64,000 nt of DNA from Streptomyces sp. SAJ15. Its GTDB lineage: Bacteria > Actinomycetota > Actinomycetes > Streptomycetales > Streptomycetaceae. This document shows positions 27,641 through 37,092 of this stretch, piece by piece. Numbering within the stretch: position 1 is the first letter of the stretch; each line of letters begins with the position of its first letter. The notes below the pieces were generated by a model. That model made no database searches. It was not told the DNA's origin and saw only the letters and a program-made list of their open reading frames with translations. The translations under genes were made by a program, and so were the position numbers. The DNA lies in assembly GCF_007595705.1 (NCBI RefSeq), contig NZ_NISY01000001.1, positions 620,001 to 684,000 of the forward strand, in the 5' to 3' direction.

Positions 27641-29839
27641 TCAGGCCATGCCCAGCGACCGCTTGAGGAAGTCCACCTGGAGCAGCAGCAGGTTCTCCGC
27701 CACCTGCTCCTGGGGGGTCATATGGGTGACGCCGGAGAGCGGGAGCACCTCGTGCGGGCGGCCCGCGGCGAGCAGCGCCGAGGACAGCCGCAGCGAGTGG
27801 GCGACCACCACGTTGTCGTCGGCCAGCCCGTGGATGATCATCATGGGCCGGGCCGGCTCCGCGGCTTCCGCCAACCCCTCGTCGGTGACCAGCGAGTTCG
27901 CGGCGTAGACCGCCGGCTGCCGCTCGGGGTCGCCCAGATAGCGCTCGGTGTAGTGGGTGTCGTACAGCCGCCAGTCGGTGACCGGGGCGCCGACGACGGC
28001 GGCGTGGAAGACGTCCGGGCGGCGCAGCGCCGCGAGAGCCGCCAGGTAACCGCCGTACGACCAGCCGCGGATGGCGACCCGGTCCAGGTCCAGCGGGTGG
28101 TCGGCGGCGAGCGCCCGCAACGCGTCGACCTGGTCCTCCAGGGTCACTCGCGCGAGGTCGTCGCGGATGGCCTTCTCCCAGGCGGGGGAGCGGCCGGGGG
28201 TGCCCCGGCCGTCGGCCACGATCACCGCGAAGCCGTGGTTGGCGAACCACTGCGAGGTCAGGTGCGCGTTGTGCGCGGCCACGACGCGCTGGCCGTGCGG
28301 GCCCCCGTAGGGATCCATCAGCACCGGAAGCGGACCGTCCTCCTCGCGGTACCCCTCGGGGAGCAGCACCGCGCAGGGGATGCGACGCTCGCCGGCCGGC
28401 AGCAGCCGGGGACGGGCGGTGATCACCGGACGCTCGGCGTGTGAGGAGATCTCCGCCACCACGGACTCCCGCGGCCGCTTGGCGCCGTCGTACCCCGGGC
28501 GGATCAGTTCGACGGTGCCGCCCGGCCGATCGAGCGTGGCACGGGTCAGGGCGATCACCTCGCCGCCGCGCACCGCGGAGTGCACGGCCCGCGGTCGCTC
28601 GCCGACCGCCTCCCAGCCGCCCTGGTCTCCGCTGCCCCGGAACCACGCCCGGTAGACGACCACCTCGCCCGTCCGCTCGCCGGCCGTGTCGCCGCCCCGT
28701 GCGGCGGCCTCCTCGGTGTCCGGGGAGGCGGAGAAGAGCACGTCGTCCTCGCCGATGTCGAGGACCGCGCGCACATGCAGGGCCCCGGAGGTCAGCCGCC
28801 GGTCGCCGACCATCAGCACCCGCGCGCCGCCCTCGTCCGCGATCCGCACCAGCCGCCCGTCCGGGGTCCACGCCGGCACCCCGGGGAACAGGTCCAGGAA
28901 GACCGGGTCCTCGTCGGCGTGCACGGTGCTGGTGCCGCCGGTCGCGGTGTCCACCGCCAGACAGCGCTGGCCGCGCTGGTCGCGGGACTGCACCAGGAGC
29001 AGCGGCGGCCCGGACGCGGACCAGTGGACCCGCGCCAGATAGGGGAAGCGCTCCCGGTCCCACTCCACCTCCGTGCGCGACCCGTCCAGCCCCAACAGCA
29101 CCAGCGTCACCTCGGCGTTGGGGGTGCCGGCGGCCGGATAGGCGACCTCGACGGGCCGCTGCCCGGGGTGCGCCGGATCGGAGATCCAGGAACGCCGCAC
29201 CAAGGCGTCGTCGACCCGCGCCACCAGCAGGGCGTCGCTCTCCGGCGACCACCAGAAGCCCCGCGCGCGATCCATCTCCTCGGCCGCGATGAACTCCGCC
29301 AGACCGTAGGAGACCGTGCCCTCGTCCGACTCCGGCGCCGCCAGCGCGCGGTCGCCGGAGCCGTCGGCCTCCACCACGCGCAGCGCACGCTGAGCGACGT
29401 ACGCGATCCGGCGCCCGTCGGGGGACGGGCGCGGATCCACCACCGGGCCCGCGACGGGGAGTTCGCGTGTGTCACCGGCGCGCAGCTCGGTGGCGAACAA
29501 CCGCCCCGACAGCGCGAAAGCCGCCAACTGCACCGACTGGTCCACCGCGTAGCCGACCACGCCGGCGGAGCCCTCACGGCTGCGCTCCCGGCGCGCCCGC
29601 TCCTCCGCCGACAACTCCTCGTCCACCCCGCCGAGGAGCGCCGCGGGGTCGGCGGCCGGGTACTCCCGGGCCGTTTCCAGGTCGTGCACCCACAGCAGGT
29701 TCGCTCGATCGGTGCCGGAACGGGAGCGCAGGAAGACGACACGCGAGTCGTCGGGAGCCACGGTGAACGCGCGGGGCGCGCCGAGGGAGAAGCGCTGAGT
29801 GCGGGCGTACTGGCGCGGGAACGAGAGTTGTCCGGTCAT
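27641..29839 (-). CDS. S9 family prolyl oligopeptidase / dipeptidyl peptidase
   Basis: A 732-residue serine peptidase with an N-terminal beta-propeller-like domain (DPP IV N-type, about 1-480) and a C-terminal alpha/beta hydrolase. The nucleophile lies in GWSYGG (Ser594), the Asp in HGLADDN (about 675) and the His in GVTHM (about 706). No signal peptide is visible, so it probably acts on short peptides in the cytoplasm, a plausible downstream step to the peptide importers nearby. No ribosome binding site precedes the ATG; a -10 TAGGCT sits six bases upstream, suggesting a leaderless message. Confidence 0.93.
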   Translation of the reverse strand: MTGQLSFPRQYARTQRFSLGAPRAFTVAPDDSRVVFLRSRSGTDRANLLWVHDLETAREYPAADPAALLGGVDEELSAEERARRERSREGSAGVVGYAVDQSVQLAAFALSGRLFATELRAGDTRELPVAGPVVDPRPSPDGRRIAYVAQRALRVVEADGSGDRALAAPESDEGTVSYGLAEFIAAEEMDRARGFWWSPESDALLVARVDDALVRRSWISDPAHPGQRPVEVAYPAAGTPNAEVTLVLLGLDGSRTEVEWDRERFPYLARVHWSASGPPLLLVQSRDQRGQRCLAVDTATGGTSTVHADEDPVFLDLFPGVPAWTPDGRLVRIADEGGARVLMVGDRRLTSGALHVRAVLDIGEDDVLFSASPDTEEAAARGGDTAGERTGEVVVYRAWFRGSGDQGGWEAVGERPRAVHSAVRGGEVIALTRATLDRPGGTVELIRPGYDGAKRPRESVVAEISSHAERPVITARPRLLPAGERRIPCAVLLPEGYREEDGPLPVLMDPYGGPHGQRVVAAHNAHLTSQWFANHGFAVIVADGRGTPGRSPAWEKAIRDDLARVTLEDQVDALRALAADHPLDLDRVAIRGWSYGGYLAALAALRRPDVFHAAVVGAPVTDWRLYDTHYTERYLGDPERQPAVYAANSLVTDEGLAEAAEPARPMMIIHGLADDNVVVAHSLRLSSALLAAGRPHEVLPLSGVTHMTPQEQVAENLLLLQVDFLKRSLGMA

Positions 29840-29845
29840 GAACCG

Positions 29846-29851
29846 AGCCTA
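29846..29851 (-). promoter_or_regulatory. -10 element for leaderless S9 peptidase transcript
   Basis: Read on the minus strand, TAGGCT is followed by six bases and then the ATG at 29839. There is no ribosome binding site. Confidence 0.45.
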
Positions 29852-30050
29852 CGGCGCCGGCGAGAGGCTGCCTCCGCTACCGCTCGAAGGCCCAACTGGC
29901 AAGTGCGAACAGGCATGCGCCCCTGTCATGCTCCCGTGCACCGAGTCATGCGCACGCACCCGAAGTTATGATCCTTTGCGCATAGTGGGTATGACTCACG
30001 TGGCATCGACATGTGGACCGTCAAACGCGCGTACCTGGAGGTGAGCCGCT

Positions 30051-30245
30051 GTGGCACTCTCGATTTCGGCGGTGGTGCTACTGCTGATCATCGTCTACTT
30101 GCTGGTCAAGAAGTCAGGGCTGAAGGCGGGCCATGCGGTCGTCTGCGTGCTGCTGGGGTTCTACCTCGCCAGTTCGTCCGTGGCCCCGACCATTGACGAC
30201 TTCACCACGAACGTCGCAGACATGATCGGCGACGTCAAGATCTGA
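30051..30245 (+). CDS. Small conserved membrane protein
   Basis: A 64-residue protein with a hydrophobic N-terminal helix (about 4-19) and a second hydrophobic stretch (about 29-42), ending in a short charged tail. The GTG at 30051 follows GGAGGTGAG. No family is recognised. It lies alone between the peptidase (divergent) and mshB, and may be transcribed from the AT-rich stretch near 29964-29996. Confidence 0.7.
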   Translation: MALSISAVVLLLIIVYLLVKKSGLKAGHAVVCVLLGFYLASSSVAPTIDDFTTNVADMIGDVKI

Positions 30246-30363
30246 TCCCTCCGTCCGCCGCGCGCCCGGACTCCGCCGATCGTCCCCGCGGTCAACCGCG
30301 ACCCTCCGCGGTCCATCTGTCGTGCTGATCTTCACCTGTCGACCGAATCCGGCGCGCGGCTCG

Positions 30364-30369
30364 TAGGCT
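30364..30369 (+). promoter_or_regulatory. -10 element for leaderless mshB transcript
   Basis: TAGGCT ends seven bases before the mshB ATG, with TCGACC at 30339-30344 as a possible -35 (spacing 19). There is no ribosome binding site. Confidence 0.45.
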
Positions 30370-30376
30370 GTCCTTC

Positions 30377-31261
30377 ATGACCGTCCTTCCCGCCCGTCGT
30401 CTGCTGCTGGTGCACGCGCACCCGGACGACGAGTCGATCAACAATGGCGTGACCATGGCCAGGTACGCGGCCGAGGGCGCCCATGTCACGCTGGTGACCT
30501 GCACCCTCGGCGAGCAGGGCGAGGTGATCCCGGCGGAGCTGGCCCATCTGGTGGCCGACCGGGAGGACGGCCTGGGCGCCCATCGCCTCGGCGAACTCGC
30601 GGCGGCGATGAAGGAGCTGGGCGTCGCCGACCACCGGATCCTGGGACGGCCGGGCCGGTTCCGCGACTCCGGGATGATGGGGCTGCCGGACAACGACCGC
30701 GCGGACTCCTTCTGGCGGGCGGACCTGGACGAGGCCGCGGCCGCGCTGGTCCCCGTCGTCCGCGAGGTGCGTCCGCAGGTGCTGGTGTCCTACGACGACC
30801 ACGGCGGATACGGACACCCCGACCACATCAAGGCGCACCGGGTCGCCATGCGTGCCGCCGAACTCGCGGCGGACCCGGCATACCGCCCGGAGCTGGGCGA
30901 ACCGCATGACATCGCCAAGATCTACTGGAACTGCGTGCCGCGCGGCGTCGCCGAAGACGGCTTCGCCCGGCTGCGCGCGCTCGGCGACCGGGGCCCCTTC
31001 CCCGGCGTCGGAGCGGTGGGCGACGTGCCCGGCGTGGTCGAGGACGAGGAGGTCACGGCGGTGATCGACGGAACCGCGTACGCCGGTCAGAAGGCGGCCG
31101 CGATGCGTGCGCACGCCACCCAGATCGAGGTCCACGAACCCTTCTTCGCGCTCTCCAACGGGCTGGGGCAGCCGCTGCTGACGACCGAGTACTACCGGCT
31201 GGTGCGGGGCACCGCCGCCGCCGACCGTGAGGACGACCTGTTCGCGGGGGTGGCCGAGTGA
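30377..31261 (+). CDS. mshB: Mycothiol biosynthesis deacetylase MshB
   Basis: A 294-residue zinc-dependent N-acetyl-glucosaminyl-inositol deacetylase of the PIG-L/LmbE family, giving the GlcN-Ins intermediate of mycothiol. The AHPDDE motif (about 14-19) and the downstream GHPDH provide zinc ligands and catalytic residues; [11 protein letters not shown] is typical of MshB rather than Mca. The start is at a likely leaderless ATG. It overlaps the next membrane-protein gene by four bases, the same pairing remembered from M. tuberculosis Rv1170-Rv1171. Confidence 0.92.
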   Translation: MTVLPARRLLLVHAHPDDESINNGVTMARYAAEGAHVTLVTCTLGEQGEVIPAELAHLVADREDGLGAHRLGELAAAMKELGVADHRILGRPGRFRDSGMMGLPDNDRADSFWRADLDEAAAALVPVVREVRPQVLVSYDDHGGYGHPDHIKAHRVAMRAAELAADPAYRPELGEPHDIAKIYWNCVPRGVAEDGFARLRALGDRGPFPGVGAVGDVPGVVEDEEVTAVIDGTAYAGQKAAAMRAHATQIEVHEPFFALSNGLGQPLLTTEYYRLVRGTAAADREDDLFAGVAE

Positions 31262-31644
31262 CCGGCGAGCGCGACGGGGTCGCGCTGCGCGTGTCGGCGT
31301 ATCTGGGGCTGGCGGTGCTGGGGGCGTTGGTCGGGATCGCCGGTGCCCTGGTGCAAGCCGCCTGGTTCCCCGGCGGTTTGCTGCTGGCGCTGCTGGGGAT
31401 CGCGGCGCTGTGCTACGGCGGGGTGCAGCTCACCCGCACCCGGCTGGGCGGGGTCGCCCCGGCCGTGACCTGGGTGATCGTGGTGCTGATGCTCACCGCC
31501 AGCCGTCCGGAGGGCGACTTCGTCTTCGGTGTGGGGATCGGCTCGTATGTCTTCCTGCTGGGCGGAATGCTCGCCGGTGTGATGTGCGCCACGATGCCGA
31601 AGGTGCCGCAACCGGGCAGGTCGGCAGTCCGACTTGGTAAGTGA
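31258..31644 (+). CDS. Integral membrane protein downstream of mshB (DUF6113-like)
   Basis: A 128-residue protein with four hydrophobic segments and no catalytic motif. The GTG at 31258 overlaps the mshB stop (GTGA). It has conserved genomic linkage to mshB in actinobacteria, but its role in mycothiol metabolism is unknown. Confidence 0.8.
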   Translation: MTGERDGVALRVSAYLGLAVLGALVGIAGALVQAAWFPGGLLLALLGIAALCYGGVQLTRTRLGGVAPAVTWVIVVLMLTASRPEGDFVFGVGIGSYVFLLGGMLAGVMCATMPKVPQPGRSAVRLGK

Positions 31645-31845
31645 CGCGACCTTTTCGACGTAACGTCCCTAAGGGGTTGGGCGCCGTGTCGCGGTCACGC
31701 TGGTTTCGGCGATAAGACGGTCGCCACGTGCGCGTCCGCGGTGCCCAGTATGGTGGTGCGCGCCGCCGAGCTTTCCCCTGGCCTTCGGCAGGAGGAACCC
31801 CAACGAGGTCCTGACGGGCGGCGGAGTTAACTGGGAGAACCTGCA

Positions 31846-34503
31846 TTGAGCCGTGAATCTGACAGTTCGTCTTCCGGGCCTCGGGGTCGCGGCGGCGCCG
31901 CCTACCCGTCGGGGACCCCGCCGTACGGATCCCGCCCGTACCCGTCGCAGGACGGCCCGCTCGGCGGTGCCGACGAGGAGGCGCGGGGCGCGGCCAGGCC
32001 CGAGGAACCGAAGACCGAGACGACCCTGACCACCCGCATCCGGATCAACATTCCGGGCTCCCGGCCCATTCCGCCGGTCGTCATGCGCAAGCCCGTCGGC
32101 GACGACGGCGCCGCCGGAGGCGACGAGGGCGGCGAGCGGGGCGGCAACGAGCGGACCGGCGCCACGGCGCGCCCGGACGCCACCGTGGCGATGGCCGTCG
32201 TCGGCGGGGACCAGGTCTCCGCGGGCGTGCCGGCGCAGGACGCGCCGAAGCCGAAGCCGGAGGCGAAGGAGAAGAAGGAAGCCGAGACCAGCGACTGGTT
32301 CGCGCCGCGCAAGTCGCGCGGCGGGTCCGGCTCCGCCGGGGCCTCCTCGGTCACCGGCAGCACCCCGCTGCCCCCGCAGCCCGCGCCGGCCGTGGACCCG
32401 GCGGGCCCGGAGACCACCCAGGCGTTCCCCACGCCCCCGCAGCCGGGCGCCGGCCTGTCCGAGCCCCCGTACTTCGCGGACGGCTACGCGGAGGGCCGGG
32501 CGGACGGCTTCTCCGGCGCACCTCAGGACGGTTTCGCCGGCGCGCCTCAGGACGGCTTCTCCGGCGCTCCCCAGAACGGTTACGGCGGCGGAGGCCAGAA
32601 CGGCTTCGCCGGCGGCTCCACCACCGACTTCCCCGGCACCGCGCAGGGCTTTCCCGGCAGCGGCCAGGACTTCGCGGGGGCGCCCCAGGACTACCCGGGT
32701 GCGCCCCAGGACTTCGCCGGTGTGCCCCAGGACTTCCCAGGCGCCGGCCAGGACTACGCGGGCGCCCCGGCGGGCGGCTTCCCCGGCGGCCCGGCCGAGG
32801 GCTACCCGGCAGGCGCCGGCGACGGCTTCTCCGGCGGCGCCCCGGGTGGCTACCCCGGCGGCGGGTTCCCGGGTGACGGCTTCGCGGGCGCCGACCCGAC
32901 GCAGGGCGCGCCGACCGCGATCACCCCGGAGCTGCGCCTCGGCGGCCCGGCCGGGACCACCGGACAGCACCCGCTGCCTCCCTTCCCGCCCGGTCCGGCC
33001 GGCCCGACCACCGGTCCGGCCGGCGGTGACATGCCGGTTCCGCCGGCGACCGGCCCCGGCATGGACGGGGGCTTCCCGGGACAGCCGCCCACCCCGCCGA
33101 GCGGGGCACCGCTCTCCGGCGGCCTCGGGGCCACCACGGGTGCCGCGCCGTTCGCGGGGAACGACCTGTTCCGCGACGCCGATCCCACGCCCGGCGGGGG
33201 GGTGCCCGGTGCGCACGTCTCCGGCGAGACGCTGGTCAGCGGCATCCCCTCGGCACCGCCGGCGCAGAAGAAAAAGAAGGCGCCGGCCAAGCCCGCCCAG
33301 AACGGGGCGGCGAAGCCCGGGGCCGGGTCGAAGCCGTCCGGCAAGTCGTCGTCGAAGTCCTCTTCGTCGGCGGTCCCCGACTTCTCCGGCGGCCAGGCCG
33401 GGCCGCTGACCTTCGCGCCCAGCACGGCGTCGAGCGGCCGGGCCGCCGCTCCGGCGGCCGCCTCGGCGGCAACCCCGGGCCCGGCCCCCGCCCCGGCGGC
33501 CGCGCCGCCGGCGCCGCCCGCGGCGTCGGGCAAGAAGTCCACCAAGCCGGCGAAGAAGAAGGGCCGCTCCAAGCTGGTCATGGTCGGCGCCGGGCTGGTC
33601 GGCGTGGTCGGCGTCGCGTACGCCGCGGGCCTGGTGCTGAACCACGCGGACGTGCCCAACGGCACCACCGTGCTGGGCATCGACATCGGAGGCTCCTCGA
33701 AGGAGGACGCGGTCCAGAAACTGGACGACACCCTGGGCAAGCGGGCCTCGGCGCCGCTCAAGGTCACCGTCGACGGCGAGCAGCACCAGCTCAAGCCGTC
33801 CGTCGCGGGCCTGTCGCTGGACACCGAGGGCACCGTCCGGGACGTCTCCGGCCGCGACTACAACCCGGTCAACGTCATCGGCTCCCTCGTCGGCTCCACC
33901 CGCACCGCGGGCGACCCGGTCGTGGTCGACGAGGAGAAGCTGTCCGACGCCCTGGAGCGGCTGGCGGGCGAGTCGGGCACCTCGAGCGAGGGCACGATCG
34001 AGTTCGTCCCGGGCAAGGCCCAGGCGGTCTACGGCAAGCCGGGCAAGGGCCTGAACGTCGACGCGGCCGTCAAGGCGGTGTCCGACGCCTTCCGTCACCG
34101 CGCGGAGACCGGTGAGGACAAGGCGGTCGTGCTGCCGGTCGTCACCCGTGAGCCGAAGATCGCCAACTCCGAGATCGACGCGAAGATGAAGTCCTTCGCG
34201 GAGCCGGCGATGTCCGGAATCGTCACGGTCAAGGCCGGTACCGGATCCATCCAGTTCGGGCCGGAGCGCTCGCTGCCGAAGATCCTCTCCATGCGGGTGG
34301 TCGACGGCAGGCTCCAGGAGCACTACGACCTGGAGGCGGTCAAGGCGCTGTACGGCAACGCCTTCGACGGCGTGCTCATCGAGCGTGGGACGGGCGGCAA
34401 GACCCCCGTCACGCCGGAGGACGTGGTCGGCGCGATGCGGCAGGCGCTGCTGGAGAAGGACCCGGCCAAGCGGGTCGCCGTCATTCCGCTCAGCCCCAAC
34501 TAG
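31846..34503 (+). CDS. Repeat-rich membrane-anchored protein with YoaR-type peptidoglycan-binding region
   Basis: An 885-residue protein. Residues 1-220 are charged and low-complexity. About 220-345 are tandem repeats of the type GAPQDGF/GAPQDYP, and about 345-575 are Gly/Pro/Ala/Lys-rich. A single membrane helix lies at about 578-598. The exported C-terminal part (about 610-885) has a putative PG_binding_4 (YoaR/VanW-associated) fold without a VanW domain. Unusual TTG start at 31846, supported by GGGAG upstream. Topology should be a long cytoplasmic repeat region with a wall-facing domain. Function unknown; wall sensing or anchoring is a guess. Confidence 0.78.
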   Translation: MSRESDSSSSGPRGRGGAAYPSGTPPYGSRPYPSQDGPLGGADEEARGAARPEEPKTETTLTTRIRINIPGSRPIPPVVMRKPVGDDGAAGGDEGGERGGNERTGATARPDATVAMAVVGGDQVSAGVPAQDAPKPKPEAKEKKEAETSDWFAPRKSRGGSGSAGASSVTGSTPLPPQPAPAVDPAGPETTQAFPTPPQPGAGLSEPPYFADGYAEGRADGFSGAPQDGFAGAPQDGFSGAPQNGYGGGGQNGFAGGSTTDFPGTAQGFPGSGQDFAGAPQDYPGAPQDFAGVPQDFPGAGQDYAGAPAGGFPGGPAEGYPAGAGDGFSGGAPGGYPGGGFPGDGFAGADPTQGAPTAITPELRLGGPAGTTGQHPLPPFPPGPAGPTTGPAGGDMPVPPATGPGMDGGFPGQPPTPPSGAPLSGGLGATTGAAPFAGNDLFRDADPTPGGGVPGAHVSGETLVSGIPSAPPAQKKKKAPAKPAQNGAAKPGAGSKPSGKSSSKSSSSAVPDFSGGQAGPLTFAPSTASSGRAAAPAAASAATPGPAPAPAAAPPAPPAASGKKSTKPAKKKGRSKLVMVGAGLVGVVGVAYAAGLVLNHADVPNGTTVLGIDIGGSSKEDAVQKLDDTLGKRASAPLKVTVDGEQHQLKPSVAGLSLDTEGTVRDVSGRDYNPVNVIGSLVGSTRTAGDPVVVDEEKLSDALERLAGESGTSSEGTIEFVPGKAQAVYGKPGKGLNVDAAVKAVSDAFRHRAETGEDKAVVLPVVTREPKIANSEIDAKMKSFAEPAMSGIVTVKAGTGSIQFGPERSLPKILSMRVVDGRLQEHYDLEAVKALYGNAFDGVLIERGTGGKTPVTPEDVVGAMRQALLEKDPAKRVAVIPLSPN
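32503..32910 (+). repeat. Tandem coding repeats (GAPQD type)
   Basis: Within the 31846 gene, short units of about 8-10 codons encoding FSGAPQDG, FAGAPQDG, YPGAPQD and related peptides are repeated in tandem more than ten times. They are imperfect at both DNA and protein level. Confidence 0.75.
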
Positions 34504-34541
34504 GCGACGCCCGCGGACCCCGCCGGGGTGCGCGCGGACGC

Positions 34542-34583
34542 GGCCGAGCCCCCCGTACCGATCGCGGTGCGGGGGGCTCGGCC
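34542..34583. terminator. Strong terminator after the repeat protein
   Basis: A 14-bp perfect stem (GGCCGAGCCCCCCG with complement 34570-34583) and an inner ACCG/CGGT helix. It lies between convergent genes and can serve both. Confidence 0.85.
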
Positions 34584-34631
34584 GTATCGATCGCGGGGCG
34601 AACCCCGAGGCGGCGGCCTGGCGGCCGGCTC

Positions 34632-35471
34632 TCAGTTGAGCATCGCGCGGGCGGCGCGGGCCTGGCGGCGGAGGGACTCCGCGGTGTTGGGCTCCATGGG
34701 CGCCAGTACCTCCGCGTAGTCCTCCAGCTCCTGGGCGCCATGGGTGAAGTCGCCGCGCTGGACCAGGAGCTGGGCGCGTTCGTAGCGCAGCCGGGCCGGA
34801 TGGCTGGGCAGCAGCAGGGAGAGCTCCACGGCCCAGAGCTGGACGTCGGTGCGCTCGGGGCGGGCGGCCGCCCAGGCACGGATGTTGTTCAACACCCGCA
34901 GCACGATCTCCAGCGGGGTGGCCGGGGCCATCATCGAGGGGTCGAGCGGGGCGCCGGTGGCGCCGGCCACCAGGAAGGCGGCGTCCTCACCGCTCAGCGG
35001 GCGGCCACCGTCGAAGGGGTCGGCCAGCACATGCCGCCCGTGGGGATCGCCGAAGCCGACGACGAAGTGGCCGGGGAGCGCCACCCCGTACACCGGCGCG
35101 CCGGCCCGCCGGGCCACCTCCAGCCACACCACCGACAGCAGGATCGGCAGCCCGCGGCGGCGCCGCAGCACCTGGTGGAGCAGCGAGGACTCCAGCCGTC
35201 GGTAGTCCGCGGGCGCGCCCCGGAAGTCGCAGCGCTCGCCCAGCAGCCGCGCCACCGCCGTCGCCCACGCCTCCGGGTCGCCGGGAGCGTAGGGCAGCAG
35301 CCCGGCCAGCCGGTCCAGCTCGATCTGCGCCGCGTCGATGCCCGTCTCGTCCAGCTCCGGATCGGCCTCCGCGCCCACCAGGAGGCACAGCAGCGCCAGG
35401 TCGGGGCGCTCCTCGCGCGCTGCTTCGGCGAAGCGGCGCCGCCGGCCCGTTATCTCGTCCATGCCTGACAT
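34632..35471 (-). CDS. SirB1/transglutaminase-like family protein
   Basis: A 279-residue protein of the SirB1 type: a transglutaminase-like core (about 25-175) with RRGLPILLSVVWLEVARR and LPGHFVVGF, then a TPR-like helical C-terminus (about 190-279). The catalytic Cys expected in true transglutaminases is not evident near that motif, so enzymatic activity is doubtful. The ATG at 35471 follows CGAGGCAC; a second ATG at 35462 is in frame. It is probably co-transcribed with the GNAT gene 17 bases upstream. Confidence 0.85.
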   Translation of the reverse strand: MSGMDEITGRRRRFAEAAREERPDLALLCLLVGAEADPELDETGIDAAQIELDRLAGLLPYAPGDPEAWATAVARLLGERCDFRGAPADYRRLESSLLHQVLRRRRGLPILLSVVWLEVARRAGAPVYGVALPGHFVVGFGDPHGRHVLADPFDGGRPLSGEDAAFLVAGATGAPLDPSMMAPATPLEIVLRVLNNIRAWAAARPERTDVQLWAVELSLLLPSHPARLRYERAQLLVQRGDFTHGAQELEDYAEVLAPMEPNTAESLRRQARAARAMLN

Positions 35472-35488
35472 ACGTGCCTCGTACCCGC

Positions 35489-36535
35489 TCAGCGGGGCCC
35501 CTCGTGGGGTGCGCGCCAGTGGTGGTAGGCGTGATGGGTGGTGAAGCCCATCCCGTCGTAGAGGGCGCGCGCACCGCCATTGTCCGTCTCCACCTGGAGG
35601 TACGCAGCCGAGGCGCCCTCCTCCAGGGCCTGCCTGGCGAGTGCCGCCATCACCAGCGAGGCGAGGCCCTGGCGGCGCCGCGCGGGGTCGGTCTCCACCG
35701 CCGCGAAGCCGGCCCAGCGGCCGTCGACCACGCACCGGCCGATGGCGGCCGGCACCTGAGTGCCCCCCGCCTCGTCCGCCTCGCCCGGCGCGCCGCCGTC
35801 GCCGGGTAGGGCGGCGAACCAGACGGAGGGGCCGCCGAGCAGCACGCCGCGCACCGCGGGGGAGGGCTCGGTGAAGCGCTGGTAGCGCCGCAGCCAGGCG
35901 TCGTCGATGTCGCGGGAGACCGTCACCCGCGTGAGGTCGCCGGGCAGGTCGGCGAGGGGCGCCAGGGCCGCGATCCGGACCTCCGCCTGCACCTCACGGG
36001 TCCAGCCGCGTCGCGCCAACTCGGCGGCCAGCTGCTCCTGGGTCCCCTCGGCACCCGTGCTGACCTGGAGATACGCCGGCAGGCCGCGCTGTGCATACCA
36101 GTCGGTCACCCGATCGAGGGCGGCGTCCAGGGGCAGGCCGGGGTCGCCGACCGCCAGCACCGAGTTGGCACGCCGGGTGAATCCGCCGGAGGCCCGCAGC
36201 TCCCAGTCGCCCAGCGCCTCCCGCTCCAGCGGCGGCCAGCCGCGGGCGGCGACCCGGTCCAGCTCCCGCGCGGTGGCCGCGGGGCCCCGGCGCCGGGCCG
36301 GAGCGGCGGGCACCACCTTGCCCGCGACCAGCGAGGATTCCGCGATCCGGACGGTCTCTCCGGTTCTCCGTGTGATCTCCAGCACTCCGGCGGTCCACGA
36401 TGTGAGCACACCGACCGTGTCGGTGAACGTCGGATGCCCTCCCCCGGTATCCGAGCGTCGTCGCACCGAAACGCGTTTTCCCACGTCAGCGGGGGTAATG
36501 CGGACCTCAAGCAGTCCGCCGGTGGTGAAATCCAC
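35489..36535 (-). CDS. GNAT N-acetyltransferase, cg3035/Rv0428c type
   Basis: A 348-residue protein with an N-terminal SH3-like barrel (about 5-75) and a C-terminal GNAT fold. The acetyl-CoA-binding loop reads DPARRRQGLASLVM, and the GNAT C-terminal signature is NGGARALYDGMGF. GTG start with GGAGGAAG upstream. The substrate is unknown. It heads a two-gene unit with the SirB1-like gene. Confidence 0.88.
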   Translation of the reverse strand: MDFTTGGLLEVRITPADVGKRVSVRRRSDTGGGHPTFTDTVGVLTSWTAGVLEITRRTGETVRIAESSLVAGKVVPAAPARRRGPAATARELDRVAARGWPPLEREALGDWELRASGGFTRRANSVLAVGDPGLPLDAALDRVTDWYAQRGLPAYLQVSTGAEGTQEQLAAELARRGWTREVQAEVRIAALAPLADLPGDLTRVTVSRDIDDAWLRRYQRFTEPSPAVRGVLLGGPSVWFAALPGDGGAPGEADEAGGTQVPAAIGRCVVDGRWAGFAAVETDPARRRQGLASLVMAALARQALEEGASAAYLQVETDNGGARALYDGMGFTTHHAYHHWRAPHEGPR

Positions 36536-36674
36536 AGCTTCCTCCGCCCCTCATGTTCGTCTGTCGCCCAAGAACGGAGATACTAGGTGCGGGCATCGAC
36601 GACGCCGCGCTCCCGCGCGCCACAAGGCGGAGCCGCAAATCGGTCCGCCAGCCCTATCGAGGAGGAACGACAGC

Positions 36675-36995
36675 GTGACCTACGTCATCGCGCAGCCTTG
36701 TGTCGACGTCAAGGACAAGGCATGCATCGAGGAGTGCCCCGTCGACTGCATCTACGAGGGCAACCGGTCCTTGTACATCCACCCGGACGAATGTGTCGAC
36801 TGCGGTGCCTGCGAGCCGGTCTGCCCCGTCGAGGCGATCTTCTACGAGGATGACACTCCCGAGGAGTGGAAGGACTACTACAAGGCGAACGTCGAGTTCT
36901 TCGACGAGCTCGGTTCGCCCGGCGGCGCCTCCAAGCTCGGCCTGATCGAACGGGATCACCCCTTCATCGCCGCGCTCCCGCCGCAGAACGGCTGA
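36675..36995 (+). CDS. fdxA: Seven-iron ferredoxin FdxA
   Basis: A 106-residue ferredoxin. Cys9, Cys17, Cys21, Cys25 and Cys40, Cys43, Cys46, Cys50 follow the C-x7-C-x3-C / C-x2-C-x2-C-x3-CP spacing of proteins with one [3Fe-4S] and one [4Fe-4S] cluster. It should donate low-potential electrons, for example to cytochromes P450 or biosynthetic reductases. The GTG at 36675 follows GAGGAGGAA. It is followed by a hairpin and then dapC. Confidence 0.95.
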   Translation: MTYVIAQPCVDVKDKACIEECPVDCIYEGNRSLYIHPDECVDCGACEPVCPVEAIFYEDDTPEEWKDYYKANVEFFDELGSPGGASKLGLIERDHPFIAALPPQNG

Positions 36996-37036
36996 CGCGC
37001 CCAGGACGGCAGTCAGGCTTACCCCAAGCGCCGCCC

Positions 37037-37070
37037 CGGTCCCGTATGGCCTCTCCGCCGTACGGGACCG
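37037..37070 (+). terminator. Hairpin between fdxA and dapC
   Basis: CGGTCCCGTA (37037-37046) pairs with TACGGGACCG (37061-37070), with an inner GGC/GCC helix. It probably attenuates or ends fdxA transcription; some read-through into dapC is possible because no separate strong promoter is visible before dapC. Confidence 0.6.
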
Positions 37071-37092
37071 AGGCGTTTGAGAAGAGAGAAGA

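Noticed and set aside
31669..34323. Long antisense frame of about 880 codons opposite the repeat protein
   Set aside because: It arises from strong GC bias and the tandem repeats. The sense frame has a ribosome binding site, membrane helix and recognisable C-terminal fold.
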